Positions 16,925 through 26,355 of a stretch of DNA of 64,000 nucleotides are shown piece after piece; the first letter of the stretch is position 1, and each line of letters starts with the position of its first letter. The notes under the pieces were generated by a model. That model searched no databases, was not told where the DNA came from, and saw only the letters and a list, made by a program, of their open reading frames with translations. Source of the stretch: Xanthomonas codiaei (lineage in GTDB: Bacteria > Pseudomonadota > Gammaproteobacteria > Xanthomonadales > Xanthomonadaceae); contig NZ_MDEC01000025.1 of assembly GCF_002939785.1 (NCBI RefSeq), positions 1-64,000 on the forward strand, written 5' to 3'. Both the position numbers and the translations under genes were made by a program.

Positions 16925-17467
16925 ATGGGAGCAGTGTCTCGTTCGAGCGCGAAAGGGTACACCGCAGTGCAGTTGTTGGTCGTGATGGCAGTCATCGCCA
17001 TCACCTCAGCCATCGGCTTACCGAGCTTCCAGGGCGTTCTGGGGTGGCATCGGGCGACAACGCGCGTGCATCTGTTGACGACCTGTCTGGCGATGGCACG
17101 AAGTATGGCCGTCGCGCAGCGCATGCCCGTGAGCGTGTGCCCATCGGCCGATGGCGCGAGTTGCCGAACGGATGGCGACTGGAGCCACGGCTGGATCGTG
17201 TTCAAGGACCCGGACCGCAACGCGCAGCCAGTGGATGCGTCCTCGGTCCTCAGGGTCGAACACTACCCGCTGACCAATGATATCGAAGCCACGGCTACGC
17301 TTGGCAGACCTGTCGTGCGGTTCCTGCCCAGCGGCCTAAACAGTGGTACCAACATCACCATCAGCCTCTGCAGCAACGCCCGGCGCTTGGCCGACGTCAT
17401 CGTGAACAACACGGGACGCACGCGGACAGTCCGCTACACCACGCCCTCCAGCTGCCGACCACGCTGA
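16925..17467 (+). CDS. Stand-alone FimT/GspH-type pseudopilin with atypical N-terminus
   Basis: 180 residues from the ATG at 16925, which has AAGGAG seven bases upstream. The N-terminus carries a prepilin-type segment, KG followed by YTAVQLLVVMAVIAI, then a GspH-like body (MARSMAVAQRMPVSVCPSADGASC, HGWIVFKDPDRNAQ, and ILS-type C-terminal strand region with two Cys). The residue equivalent to the conserved Glu5 of type IV pilins is Gln. It is a single gene divergent from uvrB with its own terminator at 17479-17506, separate from the minor pilin operon 7 kb away. It may be a minor pilin for DNA uptake or a tip-type pseudopilin. Confidence 0.8.
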   Translation: MGAVSRSSAKGYTAVQLLVVMAVIAITSAIGLPSFQGVLGWHRATTRVHLLTTCLAMARSMAVAQRMPVSVCPSADGASCRTDGDWSHGWIVFKDPDRNAQPVDASSVLRVEHYPLTNDIEATATLGRPVVRFLPSGLNSGTNITISLCSNARRLADVIVNNTGRTRTVRYTTPSSCRPR

Positions 17468-17478
17468 CGCACAAAACG

Positions 17479-17506
17479 AAAAAGCCGCGACACGTCGCGG
17501 CTTTTT
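17479..17506. terminator. Bidirectional intrinsic terminator
   Basis: A 12-bp perfect stem (AAAAAGCCGCGA with its complement) around a CACG loop, with A- and T-runs at either side. It lies 11 bp after the fimT-like gene on the plus strand and 8 bp beyond the 3' end of tRNA-Asn on the minus strand, so it can serve both. Confidence 0.9.
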
Positions 17507-17514
17507 CAACATCT

Positions 17515-17591
17515 TGGCGCCCGAAGTTGGACTCGAACCAACGACCCCCTGATTAACAGTCAAGTGCTCTAACCGGCTGAGCTATTCGGGC
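17515..17591 (-). tRNA. tRNA-Asn (GTT anticodon)
   Basis: The minus strand gives a full cloverleaf: acceptor GCCCGAA/TTCGGGC, D-arm TAGCTCAGCCGGTTAGAGC, anticodon loop CTGTTAA (anticodon GTT), T-arm GGTTCGAGTCC, and an encoded CCA. It is 77 nt long and followed by the terminator at 17479-17506. Confidence 0.95.
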
Positions 17592-17643
17592 GGGGAGGCG
17601 TATTCTAGACGCAGGATTGCGATAGTGCAACCCCAAAATTCGA

Positions 17644-18093
17644 CTACCAGCACCCCGGACTGGTCGACGCACTCGGCGTCTTCACCCCGGCCTGGTTCAA
17701 CGAGATCGTGCCGCACGTATCTTTGGTTTGGTTGCCCTGCGGCACTGCGGTGATCGTGAAGGTGGACTGATTACCGACGAACGTTATGGTGTATTGCGCA
17801 GTACCACCCTCACGCGGCGACTGGATAGTTGTTGAACCGTTCCCAAAACGAAAACTTGCATAAGTATTGTTCGTCGTGTGGGAGCGCTCGGCCATCTGAG
17901 CATACTCGACTAGATCTGCCTTCACCTGTGCTCGCCGCGACTTGCGAACATGCTCAGCATAGGACGGATAAGCAACTGCAGCCAGAATTCCCACGATAGC
18001 GACGACCACCATCAACTCGATCAGGGTGAAGCCATTGACTCCGGCTCGCCGTGGTAGCCGACGAGAAAGCGCGCGAGACAAGCGTAGCGACAT
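17644..18093 (-). CDS. pilE: PilE, type IV minor pilin
   Basis: 149 residues. The prepilin signal is VNG followed by FTLIELMVVVAIVGILAAVAYPSYAEHV, with Gly at -1 and Glu at +5. The leader of about 20 residues is basic. The C-terminal globular part has the D-loop Cys pair (DTC near 131 and GCW at the end). It belongs to the PilE/ComP minor pilins that form the priming complex with FimU/FimT, PilV, PilW, PilX and PilY1. A GGAGG ribosome binding site overlaps the end of pilY1; the gap is 12 bp. It is the last gene of the operon. Confidence 0.93.
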   Translation of the reverse strand: MSLRLSRALSRRLPRRAGVNGFTLIELMVVVAIVGILAAVAYPSYAEHVRKSRRAQVKADLVEYAQMAERSHTTNNTYASFRFGNGSTTIQSPREGGTAQYTITFVGNQSTFTITAVPQGNQTKDTCGTISLNQAGVKTPSASTSPGCW

Positions 18094-18105
18094 TGACGAC
18101 CTCCG

Positions 18106-21100
18106 TCACTGAATCTGGCGCCAGGATTGGCGGCCGCAAGGATAAGGAACATACATGGGCGTGGCGCCTGCCACGTTGACGACCATCCAGCAACCTGAAC
18201 CAGCCGGAACAGCTGGGGCAGCTGAGCCATCCTTTGGATTGACCTTGGGTTCAAGCCTGGGCACGACCGATACCCCCACATCCTTGACCGGTGCATTTCC
18301 GCCCGTGTTAAGTGAGATACCGGCAGAACCGCTGGCAAGCGTGGAACCACTGACCCCGCCCATTCGAACACCAGACAATGCACCTATGCCCGTGCGCGGA
18401 TTCAGCCCGAACAGCCAATTCACGCCATCGGGGACGCAGCCGCTACTCGCAGCGAGCGGCGCATATGTAGGCATGAAGAGAATTCCCGAGACAAGCTCCG
18501 GATAACCCACGAATCGCTCGCCGGCGGGCAAATCCACATACCACCCAAGCGCCGTTGTCGGAGCAGTACCTGCTTGCAAGCTGCGCGTCGCGCCGCCCGT
18601 AGCAGTCGTGACCGAATAGGGGGTCAGATTCGCCCTGCTTAGGGTAGTGGCGATCACGCCATCCACCTGATCCGTAAAGCCGTACAGGCTTTGTATGTGT
18701 TGCGCGGAACTTGGCAGGCTGTCGTCGTTGAACGAAAAGCTACCAGTACCAAACAACACGAGGACCCCGCCATTTTCGCCAGAAGCGGCCTGTAGTCCAC
18801 CTGTAATAGGCTGCCGATAGGTCCGCCCACCTTCGGTGTACGTCCCCGTAGTGAAAGCCGGAACGGTCACCAAAGCTGCCGTCGACGTGAGATCGAACTT
18901 CCAGATCGCACCACGAAGATCGGCGGCATAAACCGTGTCTGCATAGCCATCCCGCGTACGAGCCGGCACACCGGACGGGTCGACTGTTAAATTGTCCACG
19001 CGATCCAGGACAATGATATTGCCCAGCCCGTTCCGGCCACTGATCGCGTTCCCCGGCTCCGTCGCCTCGATCATACGGACGACCGGAGTCGAAGACGTTC
19101 CGATATCCACTACGAACAAGACAGCTTTGCCGCTGGCGCTGTCATAGCCGTTACCGAAGATCGCTTTCCAGCTCACCGAGCCATTTGCAGCACGTACCGG
19201 GACAATGACCGGCTTGCCGAGCACATGCCCGATATTGGAACGCACCGCGGCATCACCGCTGAGATCATTGATTTCCCAAAGTCGACTCCCGCTACCGAAC
19301 GCACCCGGATTAGTGACATCCAGCGCGAACGCACCGCGACCACCGGCTCCTGTCGTGCCAACCAGTGTCGTTTTCCAACTGTTGCTGTAGTAGGCATCTC
19401 CCACCGCCAACGGACCATCGACGAAATAACGATGATCGAACGAGGGGATAGTTCCCTTGACTGCCTGGTACGGCAGCAATAAATTGCCCATATGCCCATA
19501 GGATGTTGCGGGAATATAAGCAAAGCGTTCGCGGCCGCCAGTACCTGTCACCGTGCCACCGCTATTAATCCCCCCATCGAAAGCATGTAACATTCCGTCA
19601 TTTGCACCGGCATATACCATGTATCCCCGGTTGGCACGTTTGCTTTCCAAGTAAGCGGTGTAGGTCGTACCCAACGTTCCACTTAGAGCTCTGTATCCAT
19701 AATCATCGGTAGGAGCACTGATCAACGGCGCAGAGTTGATGATATCACCGAGCACGGTGCTGCGATCACGAAACCTGCCTTTCTGCTGAACTTCCCCAGT
19801 CCGATCACCTAATAGATAACTAGCCGCCGTCGCAGCGGTCGCCCCGAGATCGGTCAGGTTCTGTGCTGAACAGAGCGTTTGGCCGCGATAAAGCGTCTGA
19901 GAGAGACCGCAGAGACCGTCGAGACTGATAGCCGTTCCTTCGAACTTTCGTACATTACTGCCATCGTTGAAAAAAACATTGCGGGCATTCGGCGCAGGAA
20001 TCTGCCCGGAAGCCTCCCACAGCTGAGTGAAGCGAGCTTCCCGTGTAGCGGGATCGACCGAGGCCTGGCTTGCTTTAAGTTTACTTGACCAATCGGTTCC
20101 ATTGTTCCTTATCTGATACTCAGGCGCGACCGACAAGGAACCCGTGCCGATTCGTGCCCCCGTCAGCGCCAATGTTCCGGAAGGCGAGCTGGGCGAACTA
20201 GCCGCGGACAGAACACGCTGCATTGCGGCCGTTACTTCTGCCGGACTTTTTGCATTGATGAATTGACCTCGACCATTTACGGTGGCATGCCAAAGCTCAT
20301 CAATTACCCTACCGTCGTCACCATCGTTTGGATCACCATTTGCATTCCAGTCAGGCGCGTTCGTATAAGGGTCGGCGGTAGCGGACTGATTGACTTCATA
20401 AATATTCCCTTGTGCGCCAAGCGTGATTGCATAAAAATTCATATGCAAATCTTTCTGGCAGTCCAGCCGCTTCCAGTCTGGCGATTCTTTTGAGAGTGTT
20501 GCGCACTTGTCATCCACTGGCACCAAACCCGCTTGAAACCCCTGCCCGGATACCAACGGCGTCGACGCTCCCGAATAATATGACGCCGCAATGTCGGCTA
20601 TAGTGTTTGAGTAATCATCGGCAAAAGGCACGGCAGGAAAATCTATGGTACCCACCGAATCCGCATTATCATACCCCGCAACCGCATCTGTACTATTCGT
20701 ATAACCGTCGGTAAACAACATGCCGCCGTTTTTTTGACATGCACGCAATACCGGAGCACCATCCCCGACGCGTAAAAACTGCCTACCCAAGTAATCCACA
20801 GCCGTACGATTCGGCGTTCCTCCAGAGGGTTTCAGCTTATATACGCTATCATACAGCGAGGCCATTTCGGAATCGACACCCACGTCATACATCGTGACAT
20901 TGGTGCGATTATTAATAGTAAAATATCCCACGCGCATTTTTTCGACTGTCGATAGAGCACGCGTCTCCGATCCAATGACAGCAAGAATACGATTACGATG
21001 ATATTGGAACCAGTTTGCAAAGTTCGTACTTGCTGCGTTATAAGCATTTACATTGTTGTCATAATTACGCAAAGTAATTTGATAACGCCTCATATTGCAA

Positions 21101-21999
21101 CCGGGACCGCAGGCGTTTTGAATTACAGGCCGATTAGTATCATTGGCAAGATAATTCGCGGGAGCTGGAGCAGCTTCGGGCAAGTAGAAGGTAGCAGGCA
21201 CATAGCCGATTTGCACTTGACAGTTCGCTGCAACAGTGACGGTCGAAGCCAATGTAGCCCAATTGCCGTTACTACTTGGCAACCCATTATTATTCGGAAA
21301 CCCTTGATTATTGAATGTATTGCACGATCGAGCAGAGGATCGGTAACGGGTGCCTGCCGGTATCCTCATCCCAGTAAGGAACTGAAAGAATTCGTCATTA
21401 GCCTCACGATATGCAAGGTCGTATTTAGTGTTGTAACCAGTGAAAAAGTCGCTGCCGTAAATAGAGGAATCACGGGGATCGACCCGGGCCTCATTAAAAT
21501 TGGCATTTGCCCAAAGAGTTGGGCCGCCCCCTGATTTAGGGGGAAGTGCCCAAGGACTGTAGACAACATCTGGATTATAATAGCTCGCATTGTAGGTTGG
21601 CGATCGCGCAAACCCGAAGATGTCAAGCGGAGGAATCGCATCTCCCGGAGTATAAGCAGCGTTGTAGCCACTGTGCGGATACAAGTAGAGATAGCAATCC
21701 GCCGAGTTATTTGCGCACCCCTGACTGGCATCAAAAAAAGTTCCTGCCGCACTGAAGAAACTGGTGCCATTCCAACGTAAACGACCGTCCCCCCCTTTAA
21801 AGATTCGCTCAAACGTCATCGAATTCGAGTCATCCACAGCCATAATAAAAGCGGGAGGAATCGAGTTCACATTATTGAGCGGGGCCTGCGCCAGGGTACC
21901 TTGACCTTGCGCAGCAATCAGGCTGTAGACGAAGTAGCCGCCAGCTGCGGCAAGCACGATCGCGGAAACGACAGCGGTTCGGAAAATGCGACGGGACAT
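18106..21999 (-). CDS. pilY1: PilY1, type IV pilus tip adhesin and assembly factor
   Basis: 1297 residues from the ATG at 21999; a longer frame into pilX is not needed. An N-terminal membrane/signal segment (RTAVVSAIVLAAAGGYFVYSL) is followed by an N-terminal region with a von Willebrand A-like MIDAS, MAVDDSNSM (DxSxS). The C-terminal half is the PilC/PilY1 beta-propeller: YAGANDGMLHAFDGGI, WKTTLVGTTGAGGRGAFALD, then DGYADTVYAADLRGAIWKFD. PilY1 sits at the pilus tip with the minor pilins, mediates adhesion and counteracts retraction. The N-terminal half of the gene is visibly AT-richer than the propeller-coding half. Confidence 0.95.
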   Translation of the reverse strand: MSRRIFRTAVVSAIVLAAAGGYFVYSLIAAQGQGTLAQAPLNNVNSIPPAFIMAVDDSNSMTFERIFKGGDGRLRWNGTSFFSAAGTFFDASQGCANNSADCYLYLYPHSGYNAAYTPGDAIPPLDIFGFARSPTYNASYYNPDVVYSPWALPPKSGGGPTLWANANFNEARVDPRDSSIYGSDFFTGYNTKYDLAYREANDEFFQFLTGMRIPAGTRYRSSARSCNTFNNQGFPNNNGLPSSNGNWATLASTVTVAANCQVQIGYVPATFYLPEAAPAPANYLANDTNRPVIQNACGPGCNMRRYQITLRNYDNNVNAYNAASTNFANWFQYHRNRILAVIGSETRALSTVEKMRVGYFTINNRTNVTMYDVGVDSEMASLYDSVYKLKPSGGTPNRTAVDYLGRQFLRVGDGAPVLRACQKNGGMLFTDGYTNSTDAVAGYDNADSVGTIDFPAVPFADDYSNTIADIAASYYSGASTPLVSGQGFQAGLVPVDDKCATLSKESPDWKRLDCQKDLHMNFYAITLGAQGNIYEVNQSATADPYTNAPDWNANGDPNDGDDGRVIDELWHATVNGRGQFINAKSPAEVTAAMQRVLSAASSPSSPSGTLALTGARIGTGSLSVAPEYQIRNNGTDWSSKLKASQASVDPATREARFTQLWEASGQIPAPNARNVFFNDGSNVRKFEGTAISLDGLCGLSQTLYRGQTLCSAQNLTDLGATAATAASYLLGDRTGEVQQKGRFRDRSTVLGDIINSAPLISAPTDDYGYRALSGTLGTTYTAYLESKRANRGYMVYAGANDGMLHAFDGGINSGGTVTGTGGRERFAYIPATSYGHMGNLLLPYQAVKGTIPSFDHRYFVDGPLAVGDAYYSNSWKTTLVGTTGAGGRGAFALDVTNPGAFGSGSRLWEINDLSGDAAVRSNIGHVLGKPVIVPVRAANGSVSWKAIFGNGYDSASGKAVLFVVDIGTSSTPVVRMIEATEPGNAISGRNGLGNIIVLDRVDNLTVDPSGVPARTRDGYADTVYAADLRGAIWKFDLTSTAALVTVPAFTTGTYTEGGRTYRQPITGGLQAASGENGGVLVLFGTGSFSFNDDSLPSSAQHIQSLYGFTDQVDGVIATTLSRANLTPYSVTTATGGATRSLQAGTAPTTALGWYVDLPAGERFVGYPELVSGILFMPTYAPLAASSGCVPDGVNWLFGLNPRTGIGALSGVRMGGVSGSTLASGSAGISLNTGGNAPVKDVGVSVVPRLEPKVNPKDGSAAPAVPAGSGCWMVVNVAGATPMYVPYPCGRQSWRQIQ

Positions 22000-22009
22000 G
22001 CCGGCAGCC

Positions 22010-22519
22010 TCAGAGCTTGAAGATGGTGTCGATCGATGCCGATGACGAGGCATCCGTCGCGGCATCGTTGGAGAATGCGGTGATTTGGTACACCGGCGTC
22101 ACGGGGTCAAGTGGGTCACCCATCGCAAGCGATCCTCCGCCGATGATGCACGAGTCGATGCGACGTACATTGACTGCCTCATTCACAGTCGTTGCCTTGC
22201 TGCGTCCCCATGCAACTGGGTCAAATGCAGCGTCACAGTTCTGCTGGATATCGGTATCGACCAAAGGGGCGCCTGTTGGCGCACTCGTACGATTGGCAAT
22301 GGCCTCAATGGCACGCTCGCTCCGACGTGTCACTCCCTCGGCATTCTGGAAGGCGATGTTGGTCGCAAGGTAATTGGATGCCATCTTTTCCTGCATCCCT
22401 GCCACTTGCATCCCGGCAATGCCAATCAAGGCCAGCAGGATCAGCATGATCAGGGCAACGTAGAGCACCGCGCCACGAGGGCGAGCGGACAGAGGTCGCA
22501 TGCGGGCGTATGCATTCAT
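22010..22519 (-). CDS. pilX: PilX, type IV minor pilin
   Basis: 169 residues. The N-terminal pattern RG followed by AVLYVALIMLILLALIGIAG, then MQVAGMQEKMASNYLATNIAFQNAE, is the PilX N-domain, and like other PilX proteins it has no Glu at +5. PilX is needed for the pilus-priming tip complex and for surface display of PilY1. Three bases separate it from pilW, and it lies immediately upstream of pilY1, the usual order. Confidence 0.92.
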   Translation of the reverse strand: MNAYARMRPLSARPRGAVLYVALIMLILLALIGIAGMQVAGMQEKMASNYLATNIAFQNAEGVTRRSERAIEAIANRTSAPTGAPLVDTDIQQNCDAAFDPVAWGRSKATTVNEAVNVRRIDSCIIGGGSLAMGDPLDPVTPVYQITAFSNDAATDASSSASIDTIFKL

Positions 22520-22522
22520 GAG

Positions 22523-23689
22523 TCAGTTTCCGAACAGTCGATTGCGCAAGGCGATCGTGGACTCGTACGTCATTCTGTACCGCCCGTCTGTTTGAGCAGG
22601 TGACGCAAAAGACACTCCTAAGGCGCTTGGATAGCGCACCGCAGTCGTTGGCTTCTCAGCGGTGGAAGGTAAAGGACTACGGGCGAGAATGCCGACCTGG
22701 ACCTGCCCCACGCGTCTCCATTGCCCAGCCGCAGCAACATTTGCGCCGGTGGAGACATCGCTTGCGATGGCTTGGGTGTTGATGTTGCCCAATGGTGGAG
22801 AGGTTGTGGACATATTGGCGGTCTGATCGAGACCAAACAACAACTGCATATTTTCGATACCTTCAACCAGCTCCTCTGGTGTTCCGTAATCGTCAAGACC
22901 GTTCGAGCGCGCACGCATAAGCGCCGGCTCGCCCGTTGTTGCCGAGGTCCCCACGTAGTACACGAGTGATTCGGCTCGGTAAATCAAGGCCTGGCCAGTT
23001 GGCCTTGCGGAGTAGTTCGACAAATTGGTTCCGTTGGCAGTGACTTTGCCACTGGCGTAGACACCCTTGAACACCGTTGCATGTGCGCAATCAGCGATTC
23101 CAAATACAGTGGGAGCGGCCTGGCCGCCCTCGGTCAAGCGTAGGCCACTAGTAGCATTGAAGTTGACCACGCTGTTACTACCCGACGTCAGCCCAGTGAT
23201 CGGCACGCTCTCTGGCGCCAAGTAGCGCAACACCAGGATGTCGCTACCTCCGCGCGGGTTGAGCTTGGAAATCGATGCTGGCAGATTCGTTGGTACCGCC
23301 CAGTTGGCTCCGATCGTCAGGACACCGGTCGGTTTGGTATTGGGCGCTTCGTAGCCCTGCACGCTAACACTGAAATCCAGCGGATGGCCTGAGCCACTAG
23401 CGGCCCCAGTGGTTACCACCGGATCCCCCTCACCACGTACGAAGTGCGCCTGGTCATTGACGCAGCCGAAGTGCCCTGCCATGCGGATGTCGCGCTGCAG
23501 GAACTCCAATGCAAACCGCCCGTTCTCCTGCGCACGCGCACTTCCTTCTGCAAGCATCGATGCGGTACGGGATGCCGAGAAGACCTGAATCACTCCCAGC
23601 ATCAACACCAGGCCGATCACCATGGCGATCATCATTTCGATCAAGCTGATACCGGCAATTGCAGGCTTGGACGGGGAGCGAGGGGTCAT
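22523..23689 (-). CDS. pilW: PilW, type IV minor pilin
   Basis: 388 residues from the ATG at 23689, which overlaps the pilV stop by 4 bp (ATGA). The N-terminus IAG followed by ISLIEMMIAMVIGLVLMLGV is a prepilin class III signal with Glu5, followed by FSASRTASMLAEGSARAQENGRFALEFLQRDIRMAG, the classic PilW segment. It is a large minor pilin that bridges the priming complex. Confidence 0.94.
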   Translation of the reverse strand: MTPRSPSKPAIAGISLIEMMIAMVIGLVLMLGVIQVFSASRTASMLAEGSARAQENGRFALEFLQRDIRMAGHFGCVNDQAHFVRGEGDPVVTTGAASGSGHPLDFSVSVQGYEAPNTKPTGVLTIGANWAVPTNLPASISKLNPRGGSDILVLRYLAPESVPITGLTSGSNSVVNFNATSGLRLTEGGQAAPTVFGIADCAHATVFKGVYASGKVTANGTNLSNYSARPTGQALIYRAESLVYYVGTSATTGEPALMRARSNGLDDYGTPEELVEGIENMQLLFGLDQTANMSTTSPPLGNINTQAIASDVSTGANVAAAGQWRRVGQVQVGILARSPLPSTAEKPTTAVRYPSALGVSFASPAQTDGRYRMTYESTIALRNRLFGN

Positions 23690-24165
23690 AGCTGAGACAC
23701 CAAGGTGAAGGTTGTGAGCGCATTCGGGTTGCTTGCATCCCAGCGCTGATCCCCCCAGCTGATGCCCACGGTGACTTGGCCGTTGGTATTCAGCACTGTC
23801 GCACTGGCGCCCTCTCCCAACGCCTGTACCACCTGACACTTCCAGCGTGCGATGTTGGTTGCGATCGTGAGATCAGTTCCAAGCGGTCGGCTGCAACTGG
23901 CAACGGTGACCGTGTTCGCGGCAAAGGTAGCGTCGGTATACCAGGCCGATTGGAAGCGATTGCTGCGCATCTGGTCTATTAAGTCATAAGCCAGATTGGT
24001 AGCCTGAGTACGATAGTTGGCGCTCTGCACGAACCGCACATTAGCGGTCTGCAATAGCGCAAACCCAAGCAGACCAAACGCGAGAACGACGATGGCGATT
24101 AGCACTTCAAGCAAGCTGAAGCCAGCGGACCGGGAGCGCGATACGAAGGATCGGGGAAGCCTCAT
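23686..24165 (-). CDS. pilV: PilV, type IV minor pilin
   Basis: 159 residues. The prepilin motif SAG followed by FSLLEVLIAIVVLAFGLLGFALLQ and the PilV pattern QTANVRFVQSANYRTQATNLAYDLIDQMRSNR identify it. It overlaps both fimT (ATGA at 24162-24165) and pilW (23686-23689), so translation is coupled. It is part of the tip-initiation complex. Confidence 0.94.
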   Translation of the reverse strand: MRLPRSFVSRSRSAGFSLLEVLIAIVVLAFGLLGFALLQTANVRFVQSANYRTQATNLAYDLIDQMRSNRFQSAWYTDATFAANTVTVASCSRPLGTDLTIATNIARWKCQVVQALGEGASATVLNTNGQVTVGISWGDQRWDASNPNALTTFTLVSQL

Positions 24166-24677
24166 TGGCAGGCGCCTTTCTGGGAGGTGATCTGACCGGC
24201 GCCGTTGACGACCAGCGTGCGGCGCAATGCCTGCCCATCACACGCGGTTGGCTGCAGCGTGATCTGCTGGTTGGTGGAAGCAAGCCTACGCCCCCTCCCA
24301 TCGAACGCAATCGCAGTGCCGGACGGGCCGGAATTGCTCAGCGACCGGTCTATCGAAACGAAACGCAAGACGGTGTCGCCACTCTTGAAAGCGCCATCTC
24401 CATCGGTATCCGCCCAAGCCAGCATCCCGCTCGCCCAGTTATTGTCGCAGGCCGTTCCCGACGCGCTGCCGCAAACCCCCCCACCTCGGCGATTGCGTAT
24501 CGCCTCGCTGCGGGCAAGAGACAGTAGCCCGATGGTCTCATTGGCACTGCTCGCGACGCGATTGGAGCGAATCACTCCACGAAAGCTTGGAAACGCGATG
24601 GTAAGCAAAATCGCCAATACGGCGATCGCAATCATCAATTCGACAAGTGTGAAGCCGGTAGATCGGCGATAAGACAT
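24162..24677 (-). CDS. fimT: FimT/FimU-type minor pilin, first gene of the minor pilin operon
   Basis: 171 residues, ATG at 24677 with GGAG at eight bases. The prepilin signal STG followed by FTLVELMIAIAVLAILLTIAFPSF has Gly-1 and Glu5. It is followed by the GspH domain (RVASSANETIGLLSLARSEAIRNRRG, WASGMLAWADTDGDG) with Cys residues in the C-terminal part. In related bacteria FimT binds DNA during uptake or, as FimU, connects the tip complex to the major pilin. The promoter should lie in the 186 bp upstream. Confidence 0.92.
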   Translation of the reverse strand: MSYRRSTGFTLVELMIAIAVLAILLTIAFPSFRGVIRSNRVASSANETIGLLSLARSEAIRNRRGGGVCGSASGTACDNNWASGMLAWADTDGDGAFKSGDTVLRFVSIDRSLSNSGPSGTAIAFDGRGRRLASTNQQITLQPTACDGQALRRTLVVNGAGQITSQKGACQ

Positions 24678-24863
24678 TGGACGCTCCCCAGCGTGACCTG
24701 CTTAACATGCATTGACCGACATCCCGGAAACAAGTGTCAAGGGGATGAACGGTCGTTCTGAGGGCGCCGACGTACCAACTAGGCGGTGCAACGTCCGCGC
24801 CCCGCACCCAGCGCAAGAGTTTGCGCCCGCCTTGCAGAGAGGGGTCGCGGTACCGGCCAGCCT

Positions 24864-26249
24864 TCAGGTCACAACCCGATAACAAGGCCGGTAATCGCCC
24901 GAGATCTTCATCCGGCGTTGTTCGACGAAGCCGCGTAGCAGCTCGTCCAGGGCCTGCATGATGTCCGGGTCGCCGTGGATCTCGAACGGGCCGAACTCCT
25001 CGATGCGGCGCATGCCGTCTTCCTTCACGTTGCCGGCGACGATGCCGGAGAAGGCGCGGCGCAGGTCGGCCGCCAGGGCGGGCGCGGGGCGGCCGTGGTG
25101 CAGGTCCAGCGCGGCCATGGCTTCGTGGCTGGGCACGAACGGCTGCTGGTACTCCAATGGGATGTGCACCGACCAGTTGAAGTAATAGGAGTCCTTCTGG
25201 TCCTTGCGGTGCGCGCGCACCTCGTGGATGCCTTCGGCCATGCGGCGTGCCACGGCGACCGGGTCGCCGACGATGATCTCGTAACGGGAGGCGGCCGCAT
25301 CGCCCAGGGTCAGGCGGATGAAGCGATCGATCTGCTCGAAGTACGGCGCGGCGATGGTCGGGCCGGTCAGGATCAGCGGGAACGGCAGGCTCGCGTTCTC
25401 CTCGCGCAGCAGGATGCCGAGCAGGTACAGGATCTCTTCGGCCGTACCGACGCCGCCCGGGAACACCAGGATGCCGTGACCGATGCGGACGAATGCCTCC
25501 AGGCGCTTTTCGATGTCCGGCATGATCACCAGATGATTGACGATCGGGTTCGGTGACTCGGCTGCGATGATGCCGGGCTCGGTCACGCCGATGTAGCGCG
25601 TGTGGTGCTTGCGCTGCTTGGCGTGCGCAATGGTGGCGCCCTTCATCGGGCCCTTCATCGCGCCCGGGCCGCAGCCGGTGCAGATGTCCAGGCCACGCAG
25701 GCCGAGCTCGTAGCCCACCTGCTTGGTGTAGAGATATTCATCGCGCGAGATCGAGTGCCCGCCCCAGCACACGACCAGGTTCGGGTCTGACGGCTGCAGG
25801 ATGCGTGCATTGCGCAGTTGGCCGAAGACGGCGTTGGTGATGCCTTCGCTGGTATCCAGGTCGCCGCGCTGGGCTTCGAGTTCGATGGCCATGTAGGCCA
25901 GGTCTCGTACCACGGCGAACAACAGCTCGGCCACGCCGCGAATGATCTCGCCATCGACGAATGCCATCGCCGGGGCGTTGATCAGATCGATGCGGATGCC
26001 GCGGTCCTGCTGGTTCACCTGGATGTCGAAATCCGGGTACAGATCGCGTGCGGCACGCGGGTCGTCCGAAGCGCTGCCGCTGGTGAGCACGGCCAGCGCG
26101 CAACGGCGCAGCAACTCGTGCATGCCGCCACTGGAGGCATCGCGCAGCCGGGCCACTTCCGCCTTGGACAGCACGTCCAGGCCACCACGCGGATAGATCC
26201 GCGCATCCACTACCGGCAGCGCCCGTGCCGCCGTACTGCTGAGTTCCAT
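24864..26249 (-). CDS. ppnN: PpnN, LOG-type nucleotide 5'-monophosphate nucleosidase
   Basis: 461 residues from the ATG at 26249, which has AGGAG upstream; E. coli PpnN (YgdH) is 454. The central lysine-decarboxylase-like/LOG domain has VCWGGHSISRDEYLYTKQVG, GCGPGAMKGPMKGA and the signature PGGVGTAEEILYLLGIL. N- and C-terminal extensions typical of PpnN are present. It cleaves the N-glycosidic bond of purine and pyrimidine nucleoside monophosphates; in E. coli it is stimulated by (p)ppGpp. It is monocistronic between the fimT promoter region and the terminator at 26303-26328. Confidence 0.92.
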   Translation of the reverse strand: MELSSTAARALPVVDARIYPRGGLDVLSKAEVARLRDASSGGMHELLRRCALAVLTSGSASDDPRAARDLYPDFDIQVNQQDRGIRIDLINAPAMAFVDGEIIRGVAELLFAVVRDLAYMAIELEAQRGDLDTSEGITNAVFGQLRNARILQPSDPNLVVCWGGHSISRDEYLYTKQVGYELGLRGLDICTGCGPGAMKGPMKGATIAHAKQRKHHTRYIGVTEPGIIAAESPNPIVNHLVIMPDIEKRLEAFVRIGHGILVFPGGVGTAEEILYLLGILLREENASLPFPLILTGPTIAAPYFEQIDRFIRLTLGDAAASRYEIIVGDPVAVARRMAEGIHEVRAHRKDQKDSYYFNWSVHIPLEYQQPFVPSHEAMAALDLHHGRPAPALAADLRRAFSGIVAGNVKEDGMRRIEEFGPFEIHGDPDIMQALDELLRGFVEQRRMKISGDYRPCYRVVT

Positions 26250-26302
26250 AGCTTGCTCCTGTCGTCTGCGCAGGACTTTAGCGCACTCACGCGCCCAAAA
26301 GA

Positions 26303-26328
26303 AAACGGCCGGGTTGCCCCGGCCGTTT
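26303..26328 (-). terminator. Intrinsic terminator of the TonB receptor gene
   Basis: An 11-bp stem (AAACGGCCGGG and its complement) with a TTGC loop. On the minus strand it is followed by TTTTCTTTT. It lies 27 bp beyond the stop of the Oar-like receptor gene. Confidence 0.88.
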
Positions 26329-26355
26329 CCGCAACACATGCCACGCTAACCGCGA

